Shown here: piece after piece, positions 14,633-22,824 of the stretch
How the letters are laid out: each line of letters starts with the position of its first letter
Position numbering within the stretch: the stretch's first letter is position 1
Assembly: GCF_009377235.1 (NCBI RefSeq)
Contig: NZ_VMNX01000030.1
Coordinates: 1-55,863 of the forward strand
Reading direction: 5' to 3'
DNA from: Streptomyces acidicola
GTDB taxonomy: Bacteria; Actinomycetota; Actinomycetes; Streptomycetales; Streptomycetaceae
DNA length: 55,863 bases
Translations under genes and position numbers: made by a program
The notes under the pieces: generated by a model
Databases searched by the model: none
What the model saw: only the letters and a program-made list of their open reading frames with translations
Told to the model about the DNA's origin: nothing

Positions 14633-17455
14633 ATGCCCCCCAACACCACCGCCTCTTCCGGTCAGCAGCCCGGCAAGTCCGGCAGGAAGAAGGGGCGCAG
14701 AGCCCGCCTGCTCGTGATCGTCCTGGTCCTGGCCATCATCGGGGGCGTCGGCTACGGGTCGTACTGGTCGATCGACACCGTGCGCGCCTCGTTCCCGCAG
14801 ACCAAGGGTTCGATCAAGCTGGACGGCCTGTCCGGGCAGGTCGACGTCCAGCGCGACGACTACGGGATCCCGCAGATCTACGCGTCCACCGACGAGGACC
14901 TGTTCATGGCACAGGGTTACGTCCAGGCGCAGGACCGGTTCTACGAGATGGACGTGCGCCGCCACATGACCGCGGGCCGTCTGTCCGAGATGTTCGGCAA
15001 GGGCCAGATCGCCAACGACGCGTTCCTGCGCACCATGGGCTGGGACAGGGTGGCGCAGAAGGAGTACGACACCAAGCTGTCCGCCGAGACGAAGAAGTAC
15101 CTCCAGGCCTACGCGAAGGGTGTCAACGCCTACCTGCGGGGCAAGGACGGCAAGGACATCTCCCTGGAGTACGCGGCCCTCGGTTTCAGCAACGAGTACA
15201 AGCCCGAGGAGTGGACCCCGGTCGACTCGATCTCGTGGCTGAAGGCGATGGCCTGGGACCTGCGCGGCAACATGCAGGACGAGATCGACCGCGCCCTGAT
15301 GACCAGCCGCCTGGGCCCGAAGCAGATCGCCGACCTGTACCCGGAGTACCCGTACAACCGGAACAAGGCGATCATCCGCGAGGGCGGGTACGACGAGTTC
15401 GCCGGAACCTGGAGCCAGGGGGCGCAGGGCACACAGGGGGCGCAGGGAACGCAGAGCGCCGGAAGCTCCGCGCAGAGCGGTGCGGGCACGGGCGGCGGCG
15501 GAATCCCCGCAGGGACCGCGGGGACCGCGGGAACCGCAGGGACGGCCGGCACCTCCTCGGCCCTCCAGTCGCAGCTCTCGGGCCTCTACAGGGTGCTGGA
15601 GGACGTGCCCGAGGCCGTCGGCGTGAACGGCAACGGCATCGGCTCGAACTCCTGGGTCGTCTCCGGCGACCACACCATCAGCGGCAAGCCGCTGCTCGCC
15701 AACGACCCGCACCTGTCGGCCTCGCTGCCGTCCGTCTGGTACCAGATGGGTCTGCACTGCAAGGCGATCTCCCAGAAGTGCCAGTACAACGTGTCCGGCT
15801 ACACGTTCGCCGGTATGCCCGGCGTGATAATCGGCCACAACGAGGACATCGCCTGGGGCATGACCAACTCAGGCGTCGACGTCACGGACCTCTACCTGGA
15901 GAAGCTCACCGGGAACGGTTACGAGTACGACGGCAAGGTGCGCTCCTTCGAATCCCGCGAGGAGACCATCGCGGTCGCCGGCGGCGGGTCCAAGAAGATC
16001 GTCGTCCGCACGACCAACAACGGCCCCCTCCTGTCGGACCGGGACGACGAGCTCCTGAAGGTCGGCAAGAAGGCCACCGTCAACACCGCCGCCCCCGACC
16101 GCGGCGACGGCTACGCCATCGCGCTGCGCTGGACCGCGCTGGACCCGGGCACCTCCATGGACGCCGTGTTCGCCATCAACAAGGCCAAGAACTGGGCAGG
16201 CTTCCGCAAGGCCGCCGCCCTGTTCGACGTGCCCTCGCAGAACCTGGTCTACGCCGACAGGGAGGACAACATCGGCTACCAGCTGCCGGGCAGGATCCCG
16301 ATCCGCGGCGAGGGCGACGGCTCGCTCCCGGCGCCGGGCTGGGACTCCAAGTACCGCTGGACCGGCTACATCAAGCAGGACGAACTGCCGTACGAGTACA
16401 ACCCGGACCGCGGCTACATCGTCACCGCCAACCAGGCCGTCGTCGACAAGGACAAGTACCCCTACACGCTCACCACGGACTGGGGCTACGGCACGCGCAG
16501 CCAGCGGCTCGCCGACCTGATCGACTCGAAGATCAAGGGCGGCGGGAAGATCTCGACCGAGGACATGCGGCAGATGCAGCTGGACAACAGCAGCGAGGTC
16601 GCCCGGCTGCTGGTGCCCAAGCTGCTGAAGATCGACGTCGAGGACAAGAGCGTCCGGGAGACGCAGAAGCTGCTGGAGGGCTGGGACTACACCCAGGACG
16701 CCGACTCGGCGGCGGCCGCGTACTTCAACGCGGTCTGGCGCAACATCCTCAAGCTCGCCTTCGGCAACAAGCTGCCCAAGGAGCTGCGGGTCAAGGGGCA
16801 GTGCCTCACGGTCGATCCGGTCGACACGACCGGCCCCGCGGACGAGGACCAGAAGGTGCGCGAGTGCGGTGAGCGCGACGCGGACCAGGCACAGCCGGAC
16901 GGCGGCGACCGCTGGTTCGAGACGGTCCGCAGGATCATCGACGACGAGGACAACGACTGGTGGTCGGCGCCCGGCACGCGGACCGAGGAGCCGGCCACGA
17001 CCCGTGACGAGCTGTTCGAGCGGGCCATGGACGACGCCCGCTGGGAGCTGACCGCCAAGCTCGGCAAGGACATCGACACCTGGAACTGGGGCCGGCTGCA
17101 CCGCCTGTTCCTGAAGAACCAGACCCTGGGCACCGACGGCCCCGGCTTCCTGCAGTACATGCTCAACCGCGGCCCCTGGAATCTCGGCGGCGGCGAGGCC
17201 ACGGTCAACGCGACCGGCTGGAACGCGGCCGGCGGCTACGGCGTCGTCTGGGTGCCGTCGATGCGCATGGTGGTCAACCTCGGGGACCTCGACAAGTCCA
17301 AGTGGATCAACCTCACCGGTGCCTCCGGACACGCCTACAGCGCCCACTACACGGACCAGACGGACAAGTGGGCCAAGGGCGAGCTGCTGACCTGGCCCTT
17401 CTCGCAGAAGGCGGTCGACGCGAACACGAGCGACACGCTGCTGCTGAAGCCGTGA
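14633..17455 (+). CDS. Penicillin acylase family Ntn hydrolase
   Basis: A 940-residue secreted or membrane-anchored amidase precursor. A basic N-terminus (KKGRRARLL) and one membrane segment (about 26-48) lead to the alpha chain (about 60-255). A low-complexity spacer (about 262-312: QGAQGTQ repeats, then AGT repeats) follows, and then the beta chain starting at the catalytic Ser338 in GSNSWVVSG. Auto-cleavage before that Ser is the family mechanism. Substrates in the family include beta-lactam side chains and acyl-homoserine lactones; none can be chosen here. AAGGAC precedes the ATG, 7 bp away. Divergent from the antiporter, convergent with the cyclo-ligase. Confidence 0.9.
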   Translation: MPPNTTASSGQQPGKSGRKKGRRARLLVIVLVLAIIGGVGYGSYWSIDTVRASFPQTKGSIKLDGLSGQVDVQRDDYGIPQIYASTDEDLFMAQGYVQAQDRFYEMDVRRHMTAGRLSEMFGKGQIANDAFLRTMGWDRVAQKEYDTKLSAETKKYLQAYAKGVNAYLRGKDGKDISLEYAALGFSNEYKPEEWTPVDSISWLKAMAWDLRGNMQDEIDRALMTSRLGPKQIADLYPEYPYNRNKAIIREGGYDEFAGTWSQGAQGTQGAQGTQSAGSSAQSGAGTGGGGIPAGTAGTAGTAGTAGTSSALQSQLSGLYRVLEDVPEAVGVNGNGIGSNSWVVSGDHTISGKPLLANDPHLSASLPSVWYQMGLHCKAISQKCQYNVSGYTFAGMPGVIIGHNEDIAWGMTNSGVDVTDLYLEKLTGNGYEYDGKVRSFESREETIAVAGGGSKKIVVRTTNNGPLLSDRDDELLKVGKKATVNTAAPDRGDGYAIALRWTALDPGTSMDAVFAINKAKNWAGFRKAAALFDVPSQNLVYADREDNIGYQLPGRIPIRGEGDGSLPAPGWDSKYRWTGYIKQDELPYEYNPDRGYIVTANQAVVDKDKYPYTLTTDWGYGTRSQRLADLIDSKIKGGGKISTEDMRQMQLDNSSEVARLLVPKLLKIDVEDKSVRETQKLLEGWDYTQDADSAAAAYFNAVWRNILKLAFGNKLPKELRVKGQCLTVDPVDTTGPADEDQKVRECGERDADQAQPDGGDRWFETVRRIIDDEDNDWWSAPGTRTEEPATTRDELFERAMDDARWELTAKLGKDIDTWNWGRLHRLFLKNQTLGTDGPGFLQYMLNRGPWNLGGGEATVNATGWNAAGGYGVVWVPSMRMVVNLGDLDKSKWINLTGASGHAYSAHYTDQTDKWAKGELLTWPFSQKAVDANTSDTLLLKP

Positions 17456-17482
17456 CGCCGCTCGCCTGACGCACGCCGGTGG

Positions 17483-17514
17483 AAGGGCCCTCTACGCGCG
17501 CGTAGAGGGCCCTT
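17483..17514. terminator. Perfect 32-bp palindrome, bidirectional terminator
   Basis: AAGGGCCCTCTACGCG is followed immediately by its exact reverse complement, giving a 16-bp stem. It lies between the convergent penicillin-acylase and cyclo-ligase stops (28 and 19 bp away), so it can end both transcripts. Confidence 0.75.
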
Positions 17515-17532
17515 TCCGTGCGCGAGGGGCAC

Positions 17533-18159
17533 CTAAGGGCGGGCGGTTCGGAAGCGCCGTACTCCCGAAGGGGTCACCACCGCGTGCACCGGACGGTCAT
17601 GGGGCTCCTCCGGCACGCGGTCGACGACCTCCGTGTCGTACAGGAGCACCACCAGCGCCGGATCGGCCCCCGCGCGCTCCAGACGGGCGAGAACACGGTC
17701 GTACGAGCCACCGCCGCGCCCCAGGCGCATCCCGCGGGTGTCCACGGCGAGACCGGGCAGCAGGACGGCGTCGGCCCGCTCGACGGCCGCGGGGTCGAGG
17801 CGCTCGCCGGCCGGCTCCAACAGGGCCATCTTTCCGCCGTGCTGGACACGCACCAGGGAACCCTCACCCTCGTACGCGCCCCAGTCGAGATCGTTGTCCT
17901 CCATCAGGACCGGCAGCAGAACACGCACCCCGCGCGCGTGGAGCGCGTCGAGAAGCGTGAGAGTGCCCGGTTCATTCCCGACAGAGACGTATGCCGCGAC
18001 CGTGCGGGCCTGTGCCAGTTCGGGCAGGCCGAGCGCACGGACGGCAAGAGCGTCTGCGGCTCTCCTGACGTCATCCGCCGTCAACCCTTTCCTCACCGTG
18101 AGGAAGCCCTGCCGCAACATTCGCTTGGCAGCGTTGCTTCCACGCCTCATCCGGCTCAC
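17533..18159 (-). CDS. 5-formyltetrahydrofolate cyclo-ligase
   Basis: A 208-residue cytosolic enzyme that uses ATP to convert 5-formyl-THF to 5,10-methenyl-THF, recycling an inhibitory folate. The N-terminal RKGLTADDVRRAAD segment and the substrate/ATP motifs VLLPGLAVDTRGMRLGRGGGSYDR are present and the length is normal. It is divergent from galU, with a 94-bp shared promoter region. The same gene pair, cyclo-ligase then galU and moeA, recurs in many actinobacteria, which supports the assignment of all three. Confidence 0.92.
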   Translation of the reverse strand: MSRMRRGSNAAKRMLRQGFLTVRKGLTADDVRRAADALAVRALGLPELAQARTVAAYVSVGNEPGTLTLLDALHARGVRVLLPVLMEDNDLDWGAYEGEGSLVRVQHGGKMALLEPAGERLDPAAVERADAVLLPGLAVDTRGMRLGRGGGSYDRVLARLERAGADPALVVLLYDTEVVDRVPEEPHDRPVHAVVTPSGVRRFRTARP

Positions 18160-18253
18160 AGACTGCTCCCGTAGTGTTCATGGCGGGCTCATATGAGTGC
18201 GAATTAACCGGAGCCACAGATTCTGCACAAAGGCACCGGATAGGGTTGCGCGC

Positions 18254-19156
18254 ATGACTGACTCGAACCTCAGGATCACCAAGGCTGTCATCCCCGCAGC
18301 CGGCCTCGGCACCCGGTTCCTGCCCGCCACCAAAGCCACTCCCAAAGAAATGCTGCCGGTCGTCGACAAGCCGGCGATCCAGTATGTGGTCGAAGAGGCG
18401 GTGTCTGCGGGGCTCGACGACGTCCTCATGATCACCGGTCGTAACAAGCGTCCCCTGGAGGACCACTTCGACCGCAACTACGAGCTGGAGTCCGCCCTCC
18501 AGAGGAAGGGCGACGCCGGCCGGCTCGCCCGGGTCCAGGAGTCCAGCGACCTCGCCACCATGCACTACGTCCGCCAGGGCGACCCCAAGGGCCTCGGCCA
18601 CGCCGTCCTGTGCGCGGCCCCGCACGTCGGCCAGGAGCCCTTCGCCGTCCTCCTCGGCGACGACCTCATCGACCCGCGCGACCCCCTGCTCCAGCGCATG
18701 GTCGAGGTCCAGGCGCAGCACGGCGGCAGCGTCGTCGCGCTCCTGGAGGTCGCCCCCGAGCAGATCCACCTCTACGGGTGCGCGGCCATCGACGCCACCG
18801 AGGACAGTGACGTCGTCAGGGTCACGGGCATGGTCGAGAAGCCCGAGCAGGCCGACGCCCCCTCGAACTACGCGATCATCGGCCGCTACGTCCTCGACCC
18901 GCAGATCTTCGAGATCCTCCGCAAGACCGAGCCCGGCCGCGGCGGCGAGATCCAGCTCACCGACGCCCTCCAGCAACTCGCCGCCGACGAGGAGCTGGGC
19001 GGCCCCGTCCACGGCGTCGTATTCAAGGGCCGCCGCTATGACACCGGTGACCGCGGCGACTACCTGCGTGCCATTGTCCGACTCGCATGCGAACGTGAAG
19101 ACCTGGGCCCGGACTTCCGGACCTGGCTTCGCAGTTACGTAGCCGAGGAGATGTAG
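18254..19156 (+). CDS. galU: UTP-glucose-1-phosphate uridylyltransferase
   Basis: A 300-residue nucleotidyltransferase making UDP-glucose from UTP and glucose 1-phosphate for cell-wall, trehalose and glycogen-related sugars. The nucleotide-binding N-terminus reads AVIPAAGLGTRFLPATKATPKEMLP, followed by VDKPAIQYVVEEA and the Mg-site region LLGDDLI. The ATG at 18254 gives the usual N-terminus. The next start (glp) is only 5 bp after the stop, so the two are cotranscribed. Confidence 0.96.
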   Translation: MTDSNLRITKAVIPAAGLGTRFLPATKATPKEMLPVVDKPAIQYVVEEAVSAGLDDVLMITGRNKRPLEDHFDRNYELESALQRKGDAGRLARVQESSDLATMHYVRQGDPKGLGHAVLCAAPHVGQEPFAVLLGDDLIDPRDPLLQRMVEVQAQHGGSVVALLEVAPEQIHLYGCAAIDATEDSDVVRVTGMVEKPEQADAPSNYAIIGRYVLDPQIFEILRKTEPGRGGEIQLTDALQQLAADEELGGPVHGVVFKGRRYDTGDRGDYLRAIVRLACEREDLGPDFRTWLRSYVAEEM

Positions 19157-19161
19157 CGACT

Positions 19162-20484
19162 TTGAGCAGCGCCCCGACCCGCGACACCGGCCAGGACCAC
19201 GTCTGGACGGTGACCGAGCACCTGGAGGACATCCTCGCCACCGTCCGCCCCCTGGAACCCATCGAGCTGCAACTCCTCGACGCCTTGGGCTGCGTCCTGG
19301 TCGAGGACGTCACGGTGCCACTGTCACTGCCGCCGTTCGACAACAGCTCGATGGACGGGTACGCGGTGCGGGTCGCGGACATCGCGGGCGCGAGCGAGGA
19401 GTACCCCGCCGTCCTGACGGTGATCGGCGACGTGGCCGCGGGCCAGGGCGAGCAGCCGCACGTGGGACCCGGCGAGGCCGCCCGCATCATGACCGGCGCC
19501 CCGCTGCCGCCCGGCGCCGAGACCGTCGTCCCCGTGGAGTGGACCGACGGCGGCCTCGGCCAGGGGCCCGTCTCCCGGATGCGCGCCCACAGCGCCAGCC
19601 CCGAGGGCGCCTCCGGGCAGGTCGCCGTCCACCGCGCGGCCGAGGCACGCGCGCACGTGCGGGACAAGGGCAGCGACGTGAAGGCCGGCGACCGGGCCCT
19701 GGCGGCGGGCACGATCCTCGGCCCGCCGCAGATCGGGCTGCTCGCCGCGATCGGCCGCGCCATGGTCCGCGTGCGCCCCCGCCCGCGCGTGGTCGTCCTG
19801 TCCACCGGCAGCGAACTCGTCCAGCCCGGCGAGAAGTTGGACCCCGGCCAGATCTACGACTCCAACAGCTTCGCCCTGACCGCCGCCGCCCGCGACGCCG
19901 GAGCGATCGCCTACCGTGTCGGCGCCGTCACCGACGACGCCGAGATCCTCCGCGCCACCATCGAGGACCAGCTCGTCCGTGCCGACCTGCTCGTCACCAC
20001 GGGCGGGGTGAGCGTTGGAGCGTACGACGTCGTCAAGGAGGCCCTCCAGTCCGTCGGCGACGAGGACGAGGCCGGCAGCGGCGTCGAGTTCCGCAAGCTC
20101 GCCATGCAGCCCGGCAAGCCCCAGGGCTTCGGCTCCATCGGCCCCGACCACACCCCGCTGCTCGCCCTGCCGGGCAACCCGGTGTCGTCGTACGTCTCCT
20201 TCGAGCTGTTCGTACGGCCCGCCATCCGCGCCCTGATGGGACTGGAGGACCTCCATCGGCCCTCCACCCGCGCGACGCTGGAGGCGCCCAAGGCGCTGAC
20301 CTCGCCCGCCGGGCGCCGGCAGTTCCTGCGCGGGACGTACGCCGACGGGAAGGTCACCCCCGTAGGGGGTGCCGGATCGCACCTGGTCGCGGCCCTCGCC
20401 CTTGCCGATGCGCTGATCGTGGTCCCCGAGGACGTGGAGTCGGTCGAGCCCGGCAGCGAGGTCCAGGTCGTCCTCCTCGGCTGA
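19162..20484 (+). CDS. glp: Gephyrin-like molybdotransferase (MoeA/Glp)
   Basis: A 440-residue MoeA-family protein with a TTG start 5 bp after galU. Family motifs are NSSMDGYAVR, the MoCF-binding segment LSTGSELVQPGE, TTGGVSVGAYD and LPGNPVSSYVSFELFVRP. In molybdenum cofactor synthesis MoeA inserts molybdate into adenylylated molybdopterin. In actinobacteria the copy next to galU is Glp, which binds the membrane receptor GlpR and coordinates division; that receptor (SepX in Streptomyces) is encoded at 22825-24234. A moonlighting cell-division role is thus likely here, beside or instead of Mo insertion. Confidence 0.9.
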   Translation: MSSAPTRDTGQDHVWTVTEHLEDILATVRPLEPIELQLLDALGCVLVEDVTVPLSLPPFDNSSMDGYAVRVADIAGASEEYPAVLTVIGDVAAGQGEQPHVGPGEAARIMTGAPLPPGAETVVPVEWTDGGLGQGPVSRMRAHSASPEGASGQVAVHRAAEARAHVRDKGSDVKAGDRALAAGTILGPPQIGLLAAIGRAMVRVRPRPRVVVLSTGSELVQPGEKLDPGQIYDSNSFALTAAARDAGAIAYRVGAVTDDAEILRATIEDQLVRADLLVTTGGVSVGAYDVVKEALQSVGDEDEAGSGVEFRKLAMQPGKPQGFGSIGPDHTPLLALPGNPVSSYVSFELFVRPAIRALMGLEDLHRPSTRATLEAPKALTSPAGRRQFLRGTYADGKVTPVGGAGSHLVAALALADALIVVPEDVESVEPGSEVQVVLLG

Positions 20485-20490
20485 CCACCG

Positions 20491-20697
20491 GGGCCCTGTC
20501 GTCAAAATCCCTCCGCCACTGCCTTGAGGGCGTGGGAGGTACCCCACTCGCCGCACCGGGCGAAAGCCCAAGTACGTCCAGGGCGAAAGCCCAAGTACGT
20601 CCAGTACGAGGGCTTCCGCCCGGCACGCCGAGAGCACGCACCTGACGCCGCGAGGCCCGCCCTTCGGGCGGACGACGGGAGTTTGACGACAGGACCC
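20491..20697. mobile_element. MITE-like 207-bp element with terminal inverted repeats
   Basis: The 321-bp gap between glp and moaC is mostly one element. Its ends are 21-bp inverted repeats with two mismatches (20491-20511 and 20677-20697, core CCTGTCGTCAAA). Inside are two tandem 23-bp copies beginning GGGCGAAAGCCCAAGTACG (20558 and 20581) and an inverted, diverged copy (20604-20621). No open frame of its own is evident. It resembles palindromic intergenic elements I recall from many Streptomyces genomes. I could not see a target duplication. Confidence 0.6.
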
Positions 20698-20805
20698 GGG
20701 GCCAGGGAGAACCGGCTCCGCGGGGCCGCTGAAGTTGGCGTACCGTGTCGCGCACAACAGGCCGTTCGCCCACCGCGACGGCCCTGACCGGGAGCGCCAC
20801 ACCAC

Positions 20806-21318
20806 ATGACTGTGTCTTCCCGGGGGGAGACCCCCGGACCGCCTGCGGACGACCGACTGACGCACATCGACGAGGCGGGAGCCGCCCGCATGGTCGATGT
20901 GTCCGGGAAGGACGTGACCGCGCGCACCGCCCGCGCCAGCGGCCGGGTCCTGGTCTCACCGCGCGTGGTCGAGTTGCTGCGTGGCGAGGGGGTGCCCAAG
21001 GGCGACGCCCTCGCCACCGCGCGTATCGCGGGGATCATGGGCGCCAAGCGCACCCCCGAACTCATCCCGCTCTGCCACCCGTTGTCGGTGTCGGGTGTCA
21101 AGCTTGATCTGTCGGTCGCGGACGACGCCGTCGAGATCCTGGCCACCGTGAAGACGACTGACCGCACCGGCGTGGAGATGGAGGCCCTCACCGCGGTCAG
21201 CGTGGCGGCGCTCACCGTGGTCGACATGGTCAAGGCAGTCGACAAGGGGGCGGTCATCACGGACGTACGCGTCGAGGAGAAGACCGGCGGGAAGTCCGGC
21301 GACTGGAGCCGGGAATGA
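20806..21318 (+). CDS. moaC: Cyclic pyranopterin monophosphate synthase
   Basis: A 170-residue enzyme of molybdenum cofactor synthesis that, after MoaA, forms cyclic pyranopterin monophosphate. Signatures are [18 protein letters not shown] and [16 protein letters not shown], with the catalytic Lys/Asp context [10 protein letters not shown]. The N-terminal about 20 residues are an extra disordered leader compared with E. coli MoaC. Its stop overlaps the next start by 4 bp (ATGA), so moaC and mog are translationally coupled. Confidence 0.95.
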   Translation: MTVSSRGETPGPPADDRLTHIDEAGAARMVDVSGKDVTARTARASGRVLVSPRVVELLRGEGVPKGDALATARIAGIMGAKRTPELIPLCHPLSVSGVKLDLSVADDAVEILATVKTTDRTGVEMEALTAVSVAALTVVDMVKAVDKGAVITDVRVEEKTGGKSGDWSRE

Positions 21319-21986
21319 CCGGTTCCCCGTCTCTGGGCGGCGCCCTGGTCGCGCCGTACGCGGCCCTGGTGGTGACCGCCTCCAACCGGGCGGCCGCCGG
21401 GGTGTACGAGGACAAGGGCGGCCCCCTGATCGTGGAGGGGCTCGGCAGGCTGGGCTTCGCCGTCGACGGCCCGCAGGTCGTCCCCGACGGTGACCCGGTG
21501 GCGCAGGCGCTGAGGGCGGGTGTGGACGCCGGGTACGACCTCATCGTGACCACCGGCGGAACCGGCATCTCACCCACCGACCGGACCCCCGAGGCCACCC
21601 GGAGCGTCCTCGACCACGAGGTGCCGGGCATCGCCGAGGCCATCAGGGCGTTCGGCCGTCAGAAGGTGCCCACGGCGGCGCTGTCCCGTGGGCTCGCGGG
21701 CGTCGCGCGCGGGACACTGATCGTGAACCTTCCGGGCTCCACCGGCGGCGTGAAGGACGGGCTGGCGGTGCTGGAGCCCCTGCTGGTCCACGCCGTCGAC
21801 CAGATCCGAGGCGGGGACCACCCCAGACCCGGCGGGGGTACGGAAGCCGCCGGGCACAGACCCGGCGGGGGCACGGAGGCCGCCGGGCACAGACCCGGCG
21901 GGGCCGCCATGGACGGCCCCGGAGCCGCCCCGGAGCGTCCCGGAGCCGACACGGACCGTCCCGGACCGAGTGGGGGTGCGAGCTGA
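21315..21986 (+). CDS. mog: Molybdopterin adenylyltransferase-like protein (MogA/MoaB)
   Basis: A 223-residue protein whose first 165 residues are a MoCF-binding fold ([56 protein letters not shown]). The family adenylylates molybdopterin before MoeA inserts Mo. The last about 50 residues are a Pro/Gly/Ala-rich tail built on an 11-residue tandem repeat and are not part of the fold. ATGA overlap with moaC, and its TGA touches the next cistron. Confidence 0.9.
   Translation: MTGSPSLGGALVAPYAALVVTASNRAAAGVYEDKGGPLIVEGLGRLGFAVDGPQVVPDGDPVAQALRAGVDAGYDLIVTTGGTGISPTDRTPEATRSVLDHEVPGIAEAIRAFGRQKVPTAALSRGLAGVARGTLIVNLPGSTGGVKDGLAVLEPLLVHAVDQIRGGDHPRPGGGTEAAGHRPGGGTEAAGHRPGGAAMDGPGAAPERPGADTDRPGPSGGAS
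21824..21908 (+). repeat. 33-bp in-frame tandem repeat in the mog tail
   Basis: Two full copies (21824-21856, 21857-21889) and a partial third copy start CAGACCCGGCGGGGG and encode the 11-residue unit [11 protein letters not shown]. Copy 1 and copy 2 differ at two positions. Such repeats can change copy number without shifting the frame. Confidence 0.75.
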
Positions 21987-22006
21987 ACAGCCCATCCTGG
22001 CCCGCC

Positions 22007-22651
22007 GTGCTGGTGGACGGCGACATCGTCCTCCGGCCCATAAAGCTGCGCGACCAGCGGGCCTGGCGCGAGGTCAACCGGCGCAACCGGGACTGGCTGC
22101 GGCCCTGGGAGGCGACGATTCCGCCGCCCACGCCCGGCGGCCCGATCACCCACCGGCCGACCTACCGCCAGATGGTCCGCCATCTGCGGGCGGAGGCGAA
22201 CGCGGGCCGGATGCTGCCGTTCGTGATCGAGTACCAGGGCCGGCTCGTCGGACAGCTGACGGTCGCCGGGATCACCTGGGGCTCGATGTGCTCCGGACAC
22301 ATCGGCTACTGGGTGGACGAGACGGTCGCCGGGCGGGGCGTGATGCCGACGGCCGTGGCCCTCGTGGTCGACCACTGCTTTCGCGCCGTCGGTCTGCACC
22401 GCATCGAAGTCTGTATTCGCCCCGAGAACGGGCCCAGCCGCCGGGTCGTGGAGAAACTCGGATTCCGCGAGGAAGGGCTTCGTCCACGATATCTTCACAT
22501 CGACGGGGCCTGGCGCGACCATCTCGTCTTCGCACTCACCGCCGAAGAGGTCCCCGACGGCCTGCTGGCCCGCTGGCAGCGGGTACGCGCGGGGAACACT
22601 CCGCGGAGCAGCACATCGCAGAACACTTCCGGCGAGTCTCCCCGCAAATGA
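22007..22651 (+). CDS. GNAT acetyltransferase, RimJ/RimL type
   Basis: About 214 residues. The acetyl-CoA fold shows IVLRPIKLRDQRAWREVNRRNRDWL at the start, HIGYWVDETVAGRGVMPTAVAL (CoA loop) and RIEVCIRPENGPSRRVVEKLGF. RimJ-type enzymes acetylate protein N-termini, classically ribosomal S5; the target here is unknown. The GTG at 22007 is the first standard start; eight further codons upstream (from a CTG overlapping the mog TGA) could also be used. It closes the glp-moaC-mog block and is followed by an AT-richer promoter region for sepX. Confidence 0.85.
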   Translation: MLVDGDIVLRPIKLRDQRAWREVNRRNRDWLRPWEATIPPPTPGGPITHRPTYRQMVRHLRAEANAGRMLPFVIEYQGRLVGQLTVAGITWGSMCSGHIGYWVDETVAGRGVMPTAVALVVDHCFRAVGLHRIEVCIRPENGPSRRVVEKLGFREEGLRPRYLHIDGAWRDHLVFALTAEEVPDGLLARWQRVRAGNTPRSSTSQNTSGESPRK

Positions 22652-22824
22652 AATACATGTTCGAAATTGATCGCTCGTCGATCGTCCGAGGGCGTTAATT
22701 TCGCACTCTCAGTGTCCTGTTGATCACATCGGTCGCAAAAAAAGCTCGAAATATCAGCCAGATCGTGCGACACACCGGAGCAATTGGCAGATGGCCCCAA
22801 GCAAACCCCTCTACCGTGTGAGGC

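Noticed and set aside
19162..22651. A biosynthetic gene cluster around the moeA-moaC-mog genes
   Set aside because: These are standard molybdenum cofactor and division genes; no polyketide, peptide or terpene enzymes are nearby.
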